A stretch of 63,091 nucleotides of DNA from the NCBI GenBank assembly GCA_009782405.1, contig WRJC01000020.1:1-63091 (forward strand), read 5' to 3'. The position numbers and the translations under genes are program-made. Positions 1-8,408 of the stretch are shown here, piece by piece. Origin of the DNA: Oscillospiraceae bacterium (GTDB lineage Bacteria; Bacillota_A; Clostridia; Oscillospirales; WRJC01). The notes under the pieces are model-generated. The model had not been told where the DNA came from. It searched no databases and saw only the letters and a list, made by a program, of their open reading frames with translations. Position 1 is the first letter of the stretch. Each line of letters starts with the position of its first letter.

Positions 1-365
1 TGCTCCAAATATCAATGAATATAGCTGTTATCGCCGCGTTCCTGACTATTCTGGGATATTCAATCAACGCGACTATTATTATATTTGACAGAGTGAGAGA
101 AAACGTCAAACTGAAAAAAGGCACGGGCGCGAAGTTTTCGGATATAATTAATATAAGCCTGTCACAGACGGTAGCGCGTTCCGTAAACACGACAATCACG
201 ACGTTCCTGCCGCTTATAATGCTGTTTATAATAGGCGTGCCGTCAATCAGGACTTTCGTACTGCCTCTTATAGTGGGCATCACAAGCGGTCTGTTTTCAT
301 CGCTGTGCCTGTCCGGTCAGCTCTGGAATTTGTTCAAAGGCGAAAATAAAGCAAAAGCGAAATAA
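1..365 (+). CDS. secF: SecF protein-export subunit, C-terminal part (gene cut by window start)
   Basis: The reading frame is open from the window edge (first whole codon at base 3) and ends at 365, so only the last ~120 residues of SecF are present. The stretch GYSINATIIIFDRVREN is the conserved SecF motif just before the final membrane helices, and two further hydrophobic helices follow (FLPLIMLFIIGVPSI and FVLPLIVGITSGLFSSLCLSG). SecF works with SecD at the Sec translocon and uses the proton or sodium gradient to help exported proteins leave the membrane. Where many SecF proteins read N-D-T in this motif, this one reads N-A-T. I believe this variant occurs in other Firmicutes, so it is not treated as damage. 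A hairpin terminator follows directly. Confidence 0.9.
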   Translation, partial: LQISMNIAVIAAFLTILGYSINATIIIFDRVRENVKLKKGTGAKFSDIINISLSQTVARSVNTTITTFLPLIMLFIIGVPSIRTFVLPLIVGITSGLFSSLCLSGQLWNLFKGENKAKAK

Positions 366-383
366 AATCAAACGAAACAAAAC

Positions 384-410
384 GACGGGGCGGGGTTTTT
401 CCCGCCCGTT
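384..410 (+). terminator. Rho-independent terminator after secF
   Basis: A GC-rich hairpin (arms ACGGGGCGGG and CCCGCCCGT around a short T loop) starts about 18 bases after the secF stop and is followed by a T-rich stretch. The same GGGCGGG/CCCGCCC style of hairpin recurs after genes near 15.55 and 32.18 kb. It may also serve the convergent pseudogene on the other strand. Confidence 0.75.
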
Positions 411-417
411 ATTTCTA

Positions 418-1333
418 TTATTTTTTGTTTTTATCTTTCTTTTCTATGTAATCGATAAAAATCGCGCAGAGCCATAACAGGCAAACCCCCGAGGCGGCGT
501 TTTCGAATAACACCGGCACAGCCTGAAAAATGCCGAACAGCACGCTTGAATCCGATACCGCGCGTATCGCGTAAAATAAATCCGCGGCAAGAATCAGCAG
601 AAGAAAAAACTGTCCGAAAATCAGCATATTTGCCGAGATTTTGCTTAATCCGTTAAATTTATCCTCAAATCTCGTATTTATTGACTTTACGGATAAAATC
701 AAATTTTTCGCCGTATTTAATATTAATATCTCGGGTATATCCGTATATGCCGCGTTCTTCTACAGATTCGCGGCTTTTCATCACTTCGGACAAATATTTC
801 ATGCGCCGCCCTAATTCCGCTTCCGCTTTGTCAACGTCATAACTTCGTTGTCCCGCTTTCGTCGCTATGAATAATAACGGTATAAAAGATATGAACATAC
901 CTAACGCAATCCACCATACTTGCGTAAATAACGTTATGAGAACACCCATGATGTATATAATGAGATTTACTGCGTTTAATACCTGCGAATACATATCCCA
1001 TACATTATCAGGGAATTTGGAGCAAACACGCTCAATCAAATTGGCAGTATCGGGGTTTTCTATATGCCTGTATTCGAGTTTCGCTTGTTTTTCGAGAATT
1101 TCAGGTACGAGTTTTTTGCGGAAATATATATTTCGTTTGCATTCGATAAAATTCATGATTGTGCCGATTGTCGTGTTATATATCATAATCGCCGTCAGTA
1201 ACGCGACAGGTATATAAACCGACGATATATCGGCTTGTTTGTTATACACCGCCATCGCGGAATTAATAAAGTTTGCCGTGATGAAGATATCAACCACATA
1301 TCAAGCTAAAGTCTTGAATGGGATAATCGACGC
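418..1333 (-). pseudogene. Decayed ABC exporter transmembrane domain
   Basis: Two overlapping minus-strand frames (665-1297 and 418-702) together look like the membrane half of a type-I ABC exporter. The first carries hydrophobic helices and the coupling-region style KRNIYFRKKLVPEILEKQ. The second continues with helices after a frame change near base 700. Upstream of the apparent GTG start at 1297 the same frame continues as IIPFKTLA before a TGA at 1301-1303, so an in-frame stop also interrupts the 5' part. No ATP-binding domain (Walker A, LSGGQ) follows, so the product would be inactive. It lies beside an integrase and excisionase and may be decayed cargo or host sequence damaged by the insertion. 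A small two-helix membrane protein from 418-702 is possible but less likely. Confidence 0.6.
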
Positions 1334-1616
1334 TTATTCTTAAATAATTTTTGTATGCTGGATATTTTATTTATTCAGCTTTGTTCGCGTATCAATAAAA
1401 CCTCTTTTATGATTTATCTTAACAATCGAATAGCACTTCATCGGAAGTTGTACAGGATTTGCCAGCCAGTGTGCCACGCGGTCTTTTCCAAGCGCGCCTG
1501 CAAATTAATTGCCGCATAGCGGCAGCCTGCAAATACGCGGTCAAAGAGAGCGCAGGAAATGATACGGTGAGGTGTGTATATTTAGAAATTCCTAATAATT
1601 AAAGGAGGCATTATAA
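1334..1616. other. Non-coding stretch with a small repeat cluster
   Basis: No convincing gene is seen. The 10-base direct repeat GCCTGCAAAT occurs at 1496-1505 and 1525-1534, flanking a perfect hairpin GCCGC-ATA-GCGGC (1511-1523). The 8-mer ACGCGGTC lies outside both, at 1476-1483 and 1535-1542. The cluster lies about 75 bases before the excisionase-like gene. It could be a recombinase or excisionase binding region or part of an element end, but no copy of the tRNA 3' end is visible here. Confidence 0.4.
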
Positions 1617-1793
1617 ATGTTACACGAATATCCGGATATATTAACTGTTGGACAATTACAGCAGGTATTGAAAATAGGCAGAAATACCGCATATAAACTT
1701 TTAAATGATAATGTAATCAAAAGCAAACGCATAGGTAAAATTCATAAGATACCCAAAAACAATGTAATCGAATATTTGAATAAAGAAAAATAA
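1617..1793 (+). CDS. Excisionase-like helix-turn-helix protein, 58 aa
   Basis: A 58-residue protein begins MLHEYPDILTVGQLQQ and has the MerR/Xis-type helix-turn-helix pattern 'tvgqlqqvLkIGRNTAYKLLN' followed by a short basic wing (KSKRIGKIHKIPK). Such excisionase-family proteins bind DNA near attachment sites and direct the integrase toward excision. An AGGAGG ribosome binding site lies 8 bases before the ATG. The integrase gene follows 86 bases downstream on the same strand, the usual xis-int order. Its own regulation is unclear. It could also act as a small transcriptional regulator of the element. Confidence 0.8.
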   Translation: MLHEYPDILTVGQLQQVLKIGRNTAYKLLNDNVIKSKRIGKIHKIPKNNVIEYLNKEK

Positions 1794-1879
1794 AATAATG
1801 ATGACAAGCAGCGTTATTTATGATATAATATTCTTATATTGATAGTGGGTGCCTGTTAATTAAAAGGAGGAATAAATAA

Positions 1880-3046
1880 ATGACAGGAAGCCTGCAAATA
1901 AAAAAAGGTTATTATTATGTTGTATTAAGTTACAAATCAAAAAATGACATTCGAACGAAAAAATGGATTTCCACAGGTTTTGAAATAAAAAATAACAAAC
2001 GGAAAGCCGAAGCGTTAATTGAGCAATATGTGAAACAATATTCGCATTTAGAACAGGAAGAAGTTATCGACGTCAAAAAAATATTATTTACAGACGCGAT
2101 GAGCGACTGGCTTGTTAGGGTCGAAAATAAGGTTGAAAAATCTACATATGAAGGATACACAATCTATGTAAACAAGCATTTGATACCTTATTTCAGGAGG
2201 TTAAAGTTATACCTTAACAAAGTAACCCCGAAGCATATTCGCGATTATTACGACTATAAATACAAAGGCGGCAGATTAGACGGCAAGCCCGGCGGATTGG
2301 ACATACAGTCGATAAAGAAACACAGTATGGTATTAAAACTGATACTAAACGATGCGTTTATAGCAGAAGAGATTTACCGAAATCCGGCGGCAACCGTGCC
2401 ATTACCCAAGCAGGACAAATTTGTTTATAAAGGCGTATTTTTGACAGGCGAAGAAGCCAATAAAATGTTACAGGCGTTTTCAGGGCATGACTTGCAAGTT
2501 CTTATATATGTAACCTTGTATTACGGTTTGAGGCGGTCGGAAGTGCTTGGGTTACGGTGGAGTGCGATTGATTTCGAGAAAAATACGCTGACAATAAATC
2601 ATACTGTCGTAAAAAACTTATCTGTAGATTATAAAGACAGGACAAAAACCGAAACAAGCAATTATACTTTTCCGCTGCTGGAAGACGTGAAAGTTTTACT
2701 TTTGAAATTAAAAGAACAGCAAAAGGAAAATCGTTATGATTACAAAAAAGAGTATATTGATTCGGATTATGTTTTTGCCTGGCAAGACGGAAAACTATAT
2801 CGCCCTGATTATATAACCCGTGCTTTCCAAAAAGTTTTGAAGCGGAACGGATTCCTTAAAATGCGGTTTCATGATCTCCGGCACAGTACGGCAAGCATAT
2901 TGCATGATAAAGGCTGGACTTTGAAAGACATACAGGAATGGATGCGACATGCAAGTATAGATATGACAGCGAATATTTATACACACATATCCAATTTGCG
3001 AAAACAAACGATGGCAAAAGACTTGGAAAAGACATTTGTATTATAA
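1880..3046 (+). CDS. Tyrosine recombinase / integrase
   Basis: The 388-residue protein has the architecture of phage and Tn916-type integrases: an N-terminal arm-binding domain (about 1-60, strand-rich and basic), a SAM-like core-binding domain (about 65-165) and a C-terminal catalytic domain. The catalytic residues are visible: R218 in GLRRSEVLGLRW, H331 and R334 in HDLRH, H357 in MRHAS and the nucleophile Y367 in ANIYTHI. It carries out site-specific strand exchange between element and chromosome. GGAGG precedes the start by about 9 bases. The 3' end of a tRNA-Pro gene lies 213 bases downstream, which is the expected attachment target. The protein appears intact although the element around it looks small. 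Confidence 0.93.
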   Translation: MTGSLQIKKGYYYVVLSYKSKNDIRTKKWISTGFEIKNNKRKAEALIEQYVKQYSHLEQEEVIDVKKILFTDAMSDWLVRVENKVEKSTYEGYTIYVNKHLIPYFRRLKLYLNKVTPKHIRDYYDYKYKGGRLDGKPGGLDIQSIKKHSMVLKLILNDAFIAEEIYRNPAATVPLPKQDKFVYKGVFLTGEEANKMLQAFSGHDLQVLIYVTLYYGLRRSEVLGLRWSAIDFEKNTLTINHTVVKNLSVDYKDRTKTETSNYTFPLLEDVKVLLLKLKEQQKENRYDYKKEYIDSDYVFAWQDGKLYRPDYITRAFQKVLKRNGFLKMRFHDLRHSTASILHDKGWTLKDIQEWMRHASIDMTANIYTHISNLRKQTMAKDLEKTFVL

Positions 3047-3148
3047 AAAAACACAAAAAAAGAGAGAAAAACGAAAAAAAATATCGGAAAGAATCATTAG
3101 CTTTTTCTTAATTTACTTTTTTGCTCACGATAAACATAAAAAAATGAT

Positions 3149-3181
3149 TGGGTAGAATTTGGGTAGAACTGTGGTAGAACT
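3149..3181 (+). repeat. Three tandem 11-bp repeats between integrase and tRNA
   Basis: The units TGGGTAGAATT, TGGGTAGAACT and GTGGTAGAACT follow each other with an 11-base period, so they lie on one face of the helix. The position between the integrase stop and the tRNA 3' end fits arm-type binding sites for the integrase N-terminal domain. This function is inferred from position and phasing only. Confidence 0.6.
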
Positions 3182-3259
3182 GGGCATTATTTTGCCTAAA
3201 TCTTGGAAAAACGCGAAAACGCCGATTCCGCGAAACCCGCATAGAACCGACGTTTTCTT

Positions 3260-3335
3260 TGGTCTGAGTGACTGGACTTGAACCAGCGGCCTCTACCACC
3301 CCAAGGTAGCGCGCTACCAACTGCGCCACACCCAG
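3260..3335 (-). tRNA. tRNA-Pro (anticodon GGG)
   Basis: The reverse strand folds as a full cloverleaf of 76 bases including an encoded CCA. The acceptor stem CTGGGTG pairs with CACTCAG, the anticodon stem CTACC/GGTAG encloses the loop TTGGGGT, giving anticodon GGG, and the T arm carries GGTTCAAGTCC. The gene has its own consensus promoter at 3352-3380. Its 3' end faces the integrase gene, so it is the likely integration target; integration normally rebuilds the tRNA 3' end, and the gene here is complete. Confidence 0.93.
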
Positions 3336-3351
3336 TTCAATCGCTTTTTAT

Positions 3352-3380
3352 ATTATACCGCTTTAAAAACGATTTGTCAA
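3352..3380 (-). promoter_or_regulatory. Promoter of tRNA-Pro
   Basis: On the minus strand TTGACA (3375-3380) and TATAAT (3352-3357) are perfect consensus hexamers separated by 17 bases, placed 16 bases before the mature tRNA 5' end. Confidence 0.85.
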
Positions 3381-3390
3381 TAGGCATCGA

Positions 3391-4752
3391 TTATTTTTTG
3401 TAAATATTTTTGCTGGCGCAATTGCCGCGTTTTTGTTTTTTTATCTTTTGAACTTTTATGTACTGCCTGATATACAATGCAATCAGTATTATGGCGATAG
3501 CCCCGAAAATTTGCAAAATCACGGATATTACCCCGTAAATCGAAGAAAAAATTTTCGCCGGCGGGTTTTTGTCTTCGGTTCCGGGGTTGTTTTCTTTTTT
3601 TGCCGGTTCCCCGGGCTTTTTTTGATTTGCGGAAACCGGACACACCAAAAGCTCGGCTTCGCCCAATATTTCGCCTGTAAAATCCGATTCCGATCTCAGC
3701 GAGAATACGGCTTTTCCGCTGATTTTCCCGGTTATCGCATCGAAAAAAAAGATATATTCTTTTTCTGTTTCCTCTTTGTTTGCCGATTTTGGGACGAGGC
3801 AGCTAAAATCGCCGGAAGGGATCAGTTTCATTTCCAGTTTTTCGCCGCCGGAAAATTCGATTTCATAACTGTCCGCGGCGAATTCTTCCGCTTTGAAACT
3901 TAGCGCGGTGAATTCGTCGAACCCGTAATCGAACAGCGCCCTTGTGTCCTCCCATCTGGAAACCGTGTCGGGGGATTTTATCACGACGGCCACAAGCGTC
4001 CTGCCGTTCTTTCTCGCGGCTGCCACATATGTGAATCCCGCGTCCCCCGTCCAGCCGGTTTTTTCGCCTATGATCCCCTCATAGGCGTAAGGCCCTTCCA
4101 GCAGCGAATTTTTGCGGTTGAACGTGCGCGTCTCGGGTTGCCTGTTCGTCGGCGGCATGCTGTATGTTATCGCGGTGAAAATTTTTGTAAATTCCGGCAT
4201 TTTTACCGCTTCAGCCATGATAAGCGCCAAATCATAAGCGGAAGTGTAATGGTTTATATCCGGCAACCCATGGGCATTAGCGAAATTTGTGTTTTTCGCG
4301 CCAAGTTCCCCCGCCCTTTTTGTCATCAGTTTCGTGAAATCCTCCATGCTTCCGCCAATCAATTCGGCTATGCCATTGGCCGCGTCATTGGCCGATTCGA
4401 TTGCCAGCGCGTACAGCGCCTGCTCGAGCGTGAGCTGTTCGGTTTCGTCGAGGGCTATATGCGATGTGTCCCTGCCCACCGACCAGACGGCTTCATGGGA
4501 CATCGTTATAATGTCGGAAAGATTGCCTTTTTCCAATGCCAGCAGAGCGGTCATGATTTTTGTTACGCTTGCCGGATAAATTTTCGAGTCCATGTTTTGC
4601 TCAAACAAAACTTGCCCCGAAGAACCTTCCAATAAAACAAATGTTTCGGATTTTATCTGCGGTATTCCGTCTTCGGCAGAAACGATTTTCGAAAAAGCGG
4701 ACAAAAATACAATAATATGCAATAAATATATACAGCGAATTTTAAATTTCAT
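3391..4752 (-). CDS. D-alanyl-D-alanine carboxypeptidase (PBP5/DacF type)
   Basis: This serine peptidase trims the terminal D-Ala from peptidoglycan pentapeptides and so controls cross-linking. It has an N-terminal signal sequence (about 1-26, LLHIIVFLSAF core) and all three penicillin-binding motifs: S62-V-T-K65, S120-A-N122 and K231-T-G233. A C-terminal beta-rich domain follows. The end carries a hydrophobic helix (IFGAIAIILIALYI) and a basic tail, so it seems anchored by a true membrane helix instead of the amphipathic helix common in PBP5. The gene overlaps folC by 4 bases (ATGA), so the two are translationally coupled and presumably transcribed from the promoter at 6880-6908 with the esterase gene. 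Confidence 0.92.
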   Translation of the reverse strand: MKFKIRCIYLLHIIVFLSAFSKIVSAEDGIPQIKSETFVLLEGSSGQVLFEQNMDSKIYPASVTKIMTALLALEKGNLSDIITMSHEAVWSVGRDTSHIALDETEQLTLEQALYALAIESANDAANGIAELIGGSMEDFTKLMTKRAGELGAKNTNFANAHGLPDINHYTSAYDLALIMAEAVKMPEFTKIFTAITYSMPPTNRQPETRTFNRKNSLLEGPYAYEGIIGEKTGWTGDAGFTYVAAARKNGRTLVAVVIKSPDTVSRWEDTRALFDYGFDEFTALSFKAEEFAADSYEIEFSGGEKLEMKLIPSGDFSCLVPKSANKEETEKEYIFFFDAITGKISGKAVFSLRSESDFTGEILGEAELLVCPVSANQKKPGEPAKKENNPGTEDKNPPAKIFSSIYGVISVILQIFGAIAIILIALYIRQYIKVQKIKKQKRGNCASKNIYKK

Positions 4753-6068
4753 TTCTCGATTCGGTTGTTTTTCTCCTTCATGATCCTTTTTATTTCCCCG
4801 GCAAGATAGAGCGAACCGAAAAATACGACTGCATAATTTTCGGATTTTAACATTTGGTTCTCGAAAACTTCGGCGACGATTTCAGACAAATTGTCTCCAT
4901 ATTTCGCATCGGCACAGTATCTTCCCGCAATTTCGCACAGCTTTTTGGGGGTTTCAGCCCTCGGCGAATCGACAGGGACACCGACAAATTCATCGATAAA
5001 ATTTTCTCCCGCTATGTGTTTTATTGTTTCCTCGGGATTTTTGTCTTTCATCATTCCGCAAATCAATATTATTTTTTTATTGGGCATAAGTCTTTTTATC
5101 GTTTCTTTCAGGGAAATTACCCCTGGAATGTTGTGCGCGCCGTCGATGACAACGAGCGGATTTTTCGAAAGTATTTCAAATCGCGCCGGAAAAATAGTTT
5201 TTTTCAAACCGCGGCAAATTAAATCGTATAGTCCAATTTCATTTTTTGATATGCTCAATATCGTTTCTATGGCTGTTATTGCGTTATATATTTGGTGCTT
5301 CCCCGCGAGGTTTATTTCGTATGGTCTGTTTTTGTATTCGAATTTGGCGCCATCTATTTTTTCCTCGAAAATTTTAAGGGATTTTATATCCGGAACGACA
5401 AATTTGCAATTTTTTTCAAAAGCGGCATTTTTTGCGATTTCCTTGACGCTTTGGCAATTATGCGGATATAACACTACCGGAGAGCCGCTTTTTATTATCC
5501 CGCATTTTTCCGCAGCGATCTTTTCCACTGTTTCGCCCAAATATTGCATATGGTCGAGACCAATGGAAGTTATCACTGCGGCGAGCGGAGATTTTATGAT
5601 GTTCGTCGGGTCGATGCGGCCTCCCAATCCCGTTTCGATGACTGAAATGCAGCAATTTTTTTCCCTGTAATGCAAAAAAGCCATCAAAGTGACAAAATCA
5701 AATTCGTTCGGATAAAATTTGTCCGGCACTTTTTTTTCGCAGAGAATGTTTTTGATTTTTTGCGCATAGAATACGACTTCATTTTCCGAAATTTCCGTTC
5801 CGTTTATCGATATCCTCTCAGTGAAATTTTCAATGAATGGAGATATGAACCTGCCCGTTTTGCAACCGGATTCCGAAAGTATGTCGGCGAGCATGGCGGC
5901 AGTCGATCCTTTTCCGTTTGTCCCGGCGATATGGATCGTTTTATAGCTGTCCTGCGGATTTTCCAAAAGGCCGCAAAGATATGCGATTTTGCTGAGGTCC
6001 GTATGCGGAGGGTTTGAGTGTTTGCCCATTGAATGGATATAGTTCAAAGTTTCGGCATAATTATTCAT
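4749..6068 (-). CDS. folC: Folylpolyglutamate synthase / dihydrofolate synthase
   Basis: The 439-residue protein is a Mur-ligase-fold enzyme that adds glutamate to folates (and, in bifunctional forms, to dihydropteroate). The ATP-binding loop GTNGKGS is at residues 49-55, followed by the FolC signature around SPFIENFTERISING, and VIETGLGGRIDPTN is the second conserved region. Length matches the family. It overlaps the downstream carboxypeptidase gene by 4 bases. In many Firmicutes folC directly follows valS; here valS lies nearby but is separated by an esterase and an oppositely oriented sulfatase. Confidence 0.93.
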   Translation of the reverse strand: MNNYAETLNYIHSMGKHSNPPHTDLSKIAYLCGLLENPQDSYKTIHIAGTNGKGSTAAMLADILSESGCKTGRFISPFIENFTERISINGTEISENEVVFYAQKIKNILCEKKVPDKFYPNEFDFVTLMAFLHYREKNCCISVIETGLGGRIDPTNIIKSPLAAVITSIGLDHMQYLGETVEKIAAEKCGIIKSGSPVVLYPHNCQSVKEIAKNAAFEKNCKFVVPDIKSLKIFEEKIDGAKFEYKNRPYEINLAGKHQIYNAITAIETILSISKNEIGLYDLICRGLKKTIFPARFEILSKNPLVVIDGAHNIPGVISLKETIKRLMPNKKIILICGMMKDKNPEETIKHIAGENFIDEFVGVPVDSPRAETPKKLCEIAGRYCADAKYGDNLSEIVAEVFENQMLKSENYAVVFFGSLYLAGEIKRIMKEKNNRIEK

Positions 6069-6079
6069 AAATCATCGGT

Positions 6080-6847
6080 TCAAGCACGGACAATGCGTCC
6101 TTCCAGGGAAAGCATGCCGATAAATTTTTCTATATGCTTGTCCCAATATTTCCATTGATGGTCGCCGGGAGATTCTTCGTAAGTGTAGTCATATCCCAAA
6201 TTTTTTATAAAATCCCTGAATTTTATATTGCCTTCGTATAAAAAATCTTCTGTTCCGCAATATTGGTAAAGCCGAGGTTTTTCTGCGAGTTTCGAAGTTT
6301 TTTCGGCGGCGGAGAACAAATCGTTTTCGCTGCCGTCGAATTTGCTCAAATCGCCCATAATCATTTCATGTTCTTTGTTGCCTATATTGTTTCGGAGATT
6401 TCTGCCCCAGTCAACCGCTCCCGAAAGGCTTGCAGCCGCCGAAAAAATATCGGGACGGTTCAAGGCGCATTTGAACGCTCCGAATCCCCCCATAGACAAG
6501 CCCGCCACGAAAGTGTCTTTGCGATTATGCGAAAGCCTGAAAAAACGGCGAGAAGTTTCAATCAATTCTTCGCTGACGAATTTCCAATATTTATAGCCGT
6601 CGTTTATGCCGGGAAAATCGTTATAGAAACTTTTTTGGACATCGGGCATGACCACAGCCAGATTGTATTCGCGGGCGTAACGCTCAATAGAGCTCCATCT
6701 CGTCCAAGCTGTATGATTGTCGGTGTATCCGTGCAAAAGATAAAGGGTCGGGTAATCGCGGCCGAAATCATCTTCCGGCAAAATTACGTTCATTGCAGTA
6801 AAAATATTTATTGCTTTCGAAAAAAAATTACATTCAAAAAATGCCAT
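6080..6847 (-). CDS. Alpha/beta-hydrolase esterase (esterase D / EstA-like)
   Basis: The 255-residue protein belongs to the putative-esterase family that includes S-formylglutathione hydrolase and tributyrin esterases. The nucleophile elbow is G-L-S118-M-G, the likely catalytic Asp is in CGTEDFLYEG, and the His is in SPGDHQWKYW. The oxyanion region YLLHGYTDNHTAW is typical. There is no signal peptide, so it acts in the cytoplasm. It lies 11 bases upstream of folC and is probably its first operon partner. A GGAGG site precedes the ATG. The substrate is unknown; removal of acetyl or other acyl groups from sugars is plausible given the sugar-related genes elsewhere. Confidence 0.85.
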   Translation of the reverse strand: MAFFECNFFSKAINIFTAMNVILPEDDFGRDYPTLYLLHGYTDNHTAWTRWSSIERYAREYNLAVVMPDVQKSFYNDFPGINDGYKYWKFVSEELIETSRRFFRLSHNRKDTFVAGLSMGGFGAFKCALNRPDIFSAAASLSGAVDWGRNLRNNIGNKEHEMIMGDLSKFDGSENDLFSAAEKTSKLAEKPRLYQYCGTEDFLYEGNIKFRDFIKNLGYDYTYEESPGDHQWKYWDKHIEKFIGMLSLEGRIVRA

Positions 6848-6879
6848 TTTATACCTCCGAATAATTTTTATTTTTATTT

Positions 6880-6908
6880 ATTGTACCATAATTCAAAACA
6901 TTTTTCAA
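6880..6908 (-). promoter_or_regulatory. Promoter for esterase-folC-carboxypeptidase operon
   Basis: Minus-strand TTGAAA (6903-6908) and TACAAT (6880-6885) are spaced by 17 bases, about 33 bases before the esterase start. It is back to back with the sulfatase promoter. Confidence 0.6.
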
Positions 6909-6934
6909 TACCGAATTTAAAATTTATTTTATGG

Positions 6935-6963
6935 TTGACTTTTTGGCTTAGTTGTGCTATACT
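6935..6963 (+). promoter_or_regulatory. Promoter for sulfatase
   Basis: TTGACT (6935-6940) and TATACT (6958-6963) are spaced by 17 bases, and the -10 is preceded by TGC as in extended -10 promoters. It lies about 55 bases before the chosen sulfatase ATG, which also argues against a longer upstream start. Confidence 0.7.
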
Positions 6964-7018
6964 CAAACCGGTTTCGGCAAAAAAATCAAGTTTTTTTAGC
7001 GGAAAGGATGGATTTAAA

Positions 7019-8386
7019 ATGGGTGGGAAAAAATCTCCAAATATCATATTTTATTTTTCAGACCAACAAAGGCATGATACAATAGGGGCATATAACGAAT
7101 TCGCAAAAGAATTCAAAATAACCCCGAATCTTGATAAAATAGCGGAAATTGGCGTTAAATTCGAATATGCTTTCACCCCACAGCCGGTTTGCGGCCCTGC
7201 GAGGGCTTGTATTCAGACAGGAAGGTTTGCCACGCAAAACGGTTGTTTCACAAACGGAAGGGCTTTAAAAGAAAACGATACGACGATCGCAAAATATCTC
7301 GATTCTGCGGGTTATGACACTGCTTATGTTGGAAAATGGCATTTGGCTTCAAATAATATGCTCAAAAATGAAGAAAAAAACGATTACATGACAAAAGCCG
7401 TGCCGGAAAAATTGCGCGGCGGGTACAGATACTGGCGCGCCGCCGATGTTTTGGAATTCACCTCTCACGGATACGGCGGCTATGTTTACGACGGAGAGAT
7501 GAAAAAAATCGAATTTATGGATTACAGATGCGACTGCATAACGGATTTCGCCATAGAATATATTGCAAACAAGGAAGGCAAAATCCGGAACGAAAATATG
7601 CCGTTTTTTATGTTCATATCGCATATAGAGCCCCATCATCAAAATGACCGCGAAAAATTCGAAGGGCCTACGGGTTCCGCCGAAAAATTCGTCAATTTTC
7701 CCGTTCCCGAAGACTTAAAAAGAGCGCGGGACACAGAACCGGATTTCGAAGATCATTTCGCCAATTACCTCGGCTGCTGCAACAGTCTCGACTATAATTT
7801 CGGAAGAATTTTCGCGGAACTTAAAAGACGCGATATTTTGGATGAAACCGTTTTGATATATACAAGCGACCACTCATGCCATTTCAGGACGAGAAACGGC
7901 GAATACAAACGTTCTTGCCATGAAAACAGCATAAGGATCCCGCTGATAATGTACGGAAAAGCCCTTGGCGCCGAAACGGGATCGGTTAATCGCGATTTGG
8001 TGAGCCTGATGGATTTGCCGCCGACCATATTGGATATTGCCGGAGTCGAAATTCCCCGCGATTTTATGGGAAAATCTTTATTAAGTTTATTGCATTGCGG
8101 TTGCAAATGGGAAAACGAAATATTCACGCAGATAAGCGAAGATAAAATTGCCCGATGCATACGGACGCCAAATTGGAAATACTCGATAAGTTCTCCGGAA
8201 AATCCATGGACAAACGCGGGGGCGGATACATACTGCGAGGAATTTCTATATGACTTGGAAAACGACCCGCATGAACAAAACAATTTGATAAATGCAATCG
8301 GATACGAAAAAAAGAAAAAGGAAATGTCGCAGATTTTGATAAAACACATGAGCAGGGTGCAGGAAAATCCCCCTTTGATTTTGTAG
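7019..8386 (+). CDS. Type I sulfatase (formylglycine-dependent, Cys type)
   Basis: The 455-residue protein hydrolyses a sulfate ester (or, in the wider family, a phosphodiester or phosphonate ester). Residues 58-62 read C-G-P-A-R, the CxPxR motif whose Cys is oxidised to formylglycine, followed by IQTGR. The N-terminal metal site SDQQRHD and a later metal-binding segment TSDHSCHFRTRNGEYKRS fit the family. The frame is open further upstream, but the ATG at 7019 is chosen because it follows GGAAAGGATGG and the promoter at 6935-6963, and because the family starts with 'PNIIFYFSDQQ'. No signal peptide is seen, so it appears cytoplasmic. No anaerobic sulfatase-maturating radical SAM enzyme is in the window. 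Confidence 0.9.
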   Translation: MGGKKSPNIIFYFSDQQRHDTIGAYNEFAKEFKITPNLDKIAEIGVKFEYAFTPQPVCGPARACIQTGRFATQNGCFTNGRALKENDTTIAKYLDSAGYDTAYVGKWHLASNNMLKNEEKNDYMTKAVPEKLRGGYRYWRAADVLEFTSHGYGGYVYDGEMKKIEFMDYRCDCITDFAIEYIANKEGKIRNENMPFFMFISHIEPHHQNDREKFEGPTGSAEKFVNFPVPEDLKRARDTEPDFEDHFANYLGCCNSLDYNFGRIFAELKRRDILDETVLIYTSDHSCHFRTRNGEYKRSCHENSIRIPLIMYGKALGAETGSVNRDLVSLMDLPPTILDIAGVEIPRDFMGKSLLSLLHCGCKWENEIFTQISEDKIARCIRTPNWKYSISSPENPWTNAGADTYCEEFLYDLENDPHEQNNLINAIGYEKKKKEMSQILIKHMSRVQENPPLIL

Positions 8387-8408
8387 GAAAACCGAAAACT
8401 CCCCTGCC

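Noticed and set aside
1..1616. Left attachment site as a copy of the tRNA-Pro 3' end
   Set aside because: I looked for the T-arm and acceptor sequence in this interval by eye and found no match; the left end of the element is therefore undefined.
6263..7018. Long upstream extension of the sulfatase reading frame (about 250 extra codons)
   Set aside because: The extension is antisense to the esterase gene and contains the sulfatase promoter and ribosome binding site; the family starts near the ATG at 7019.
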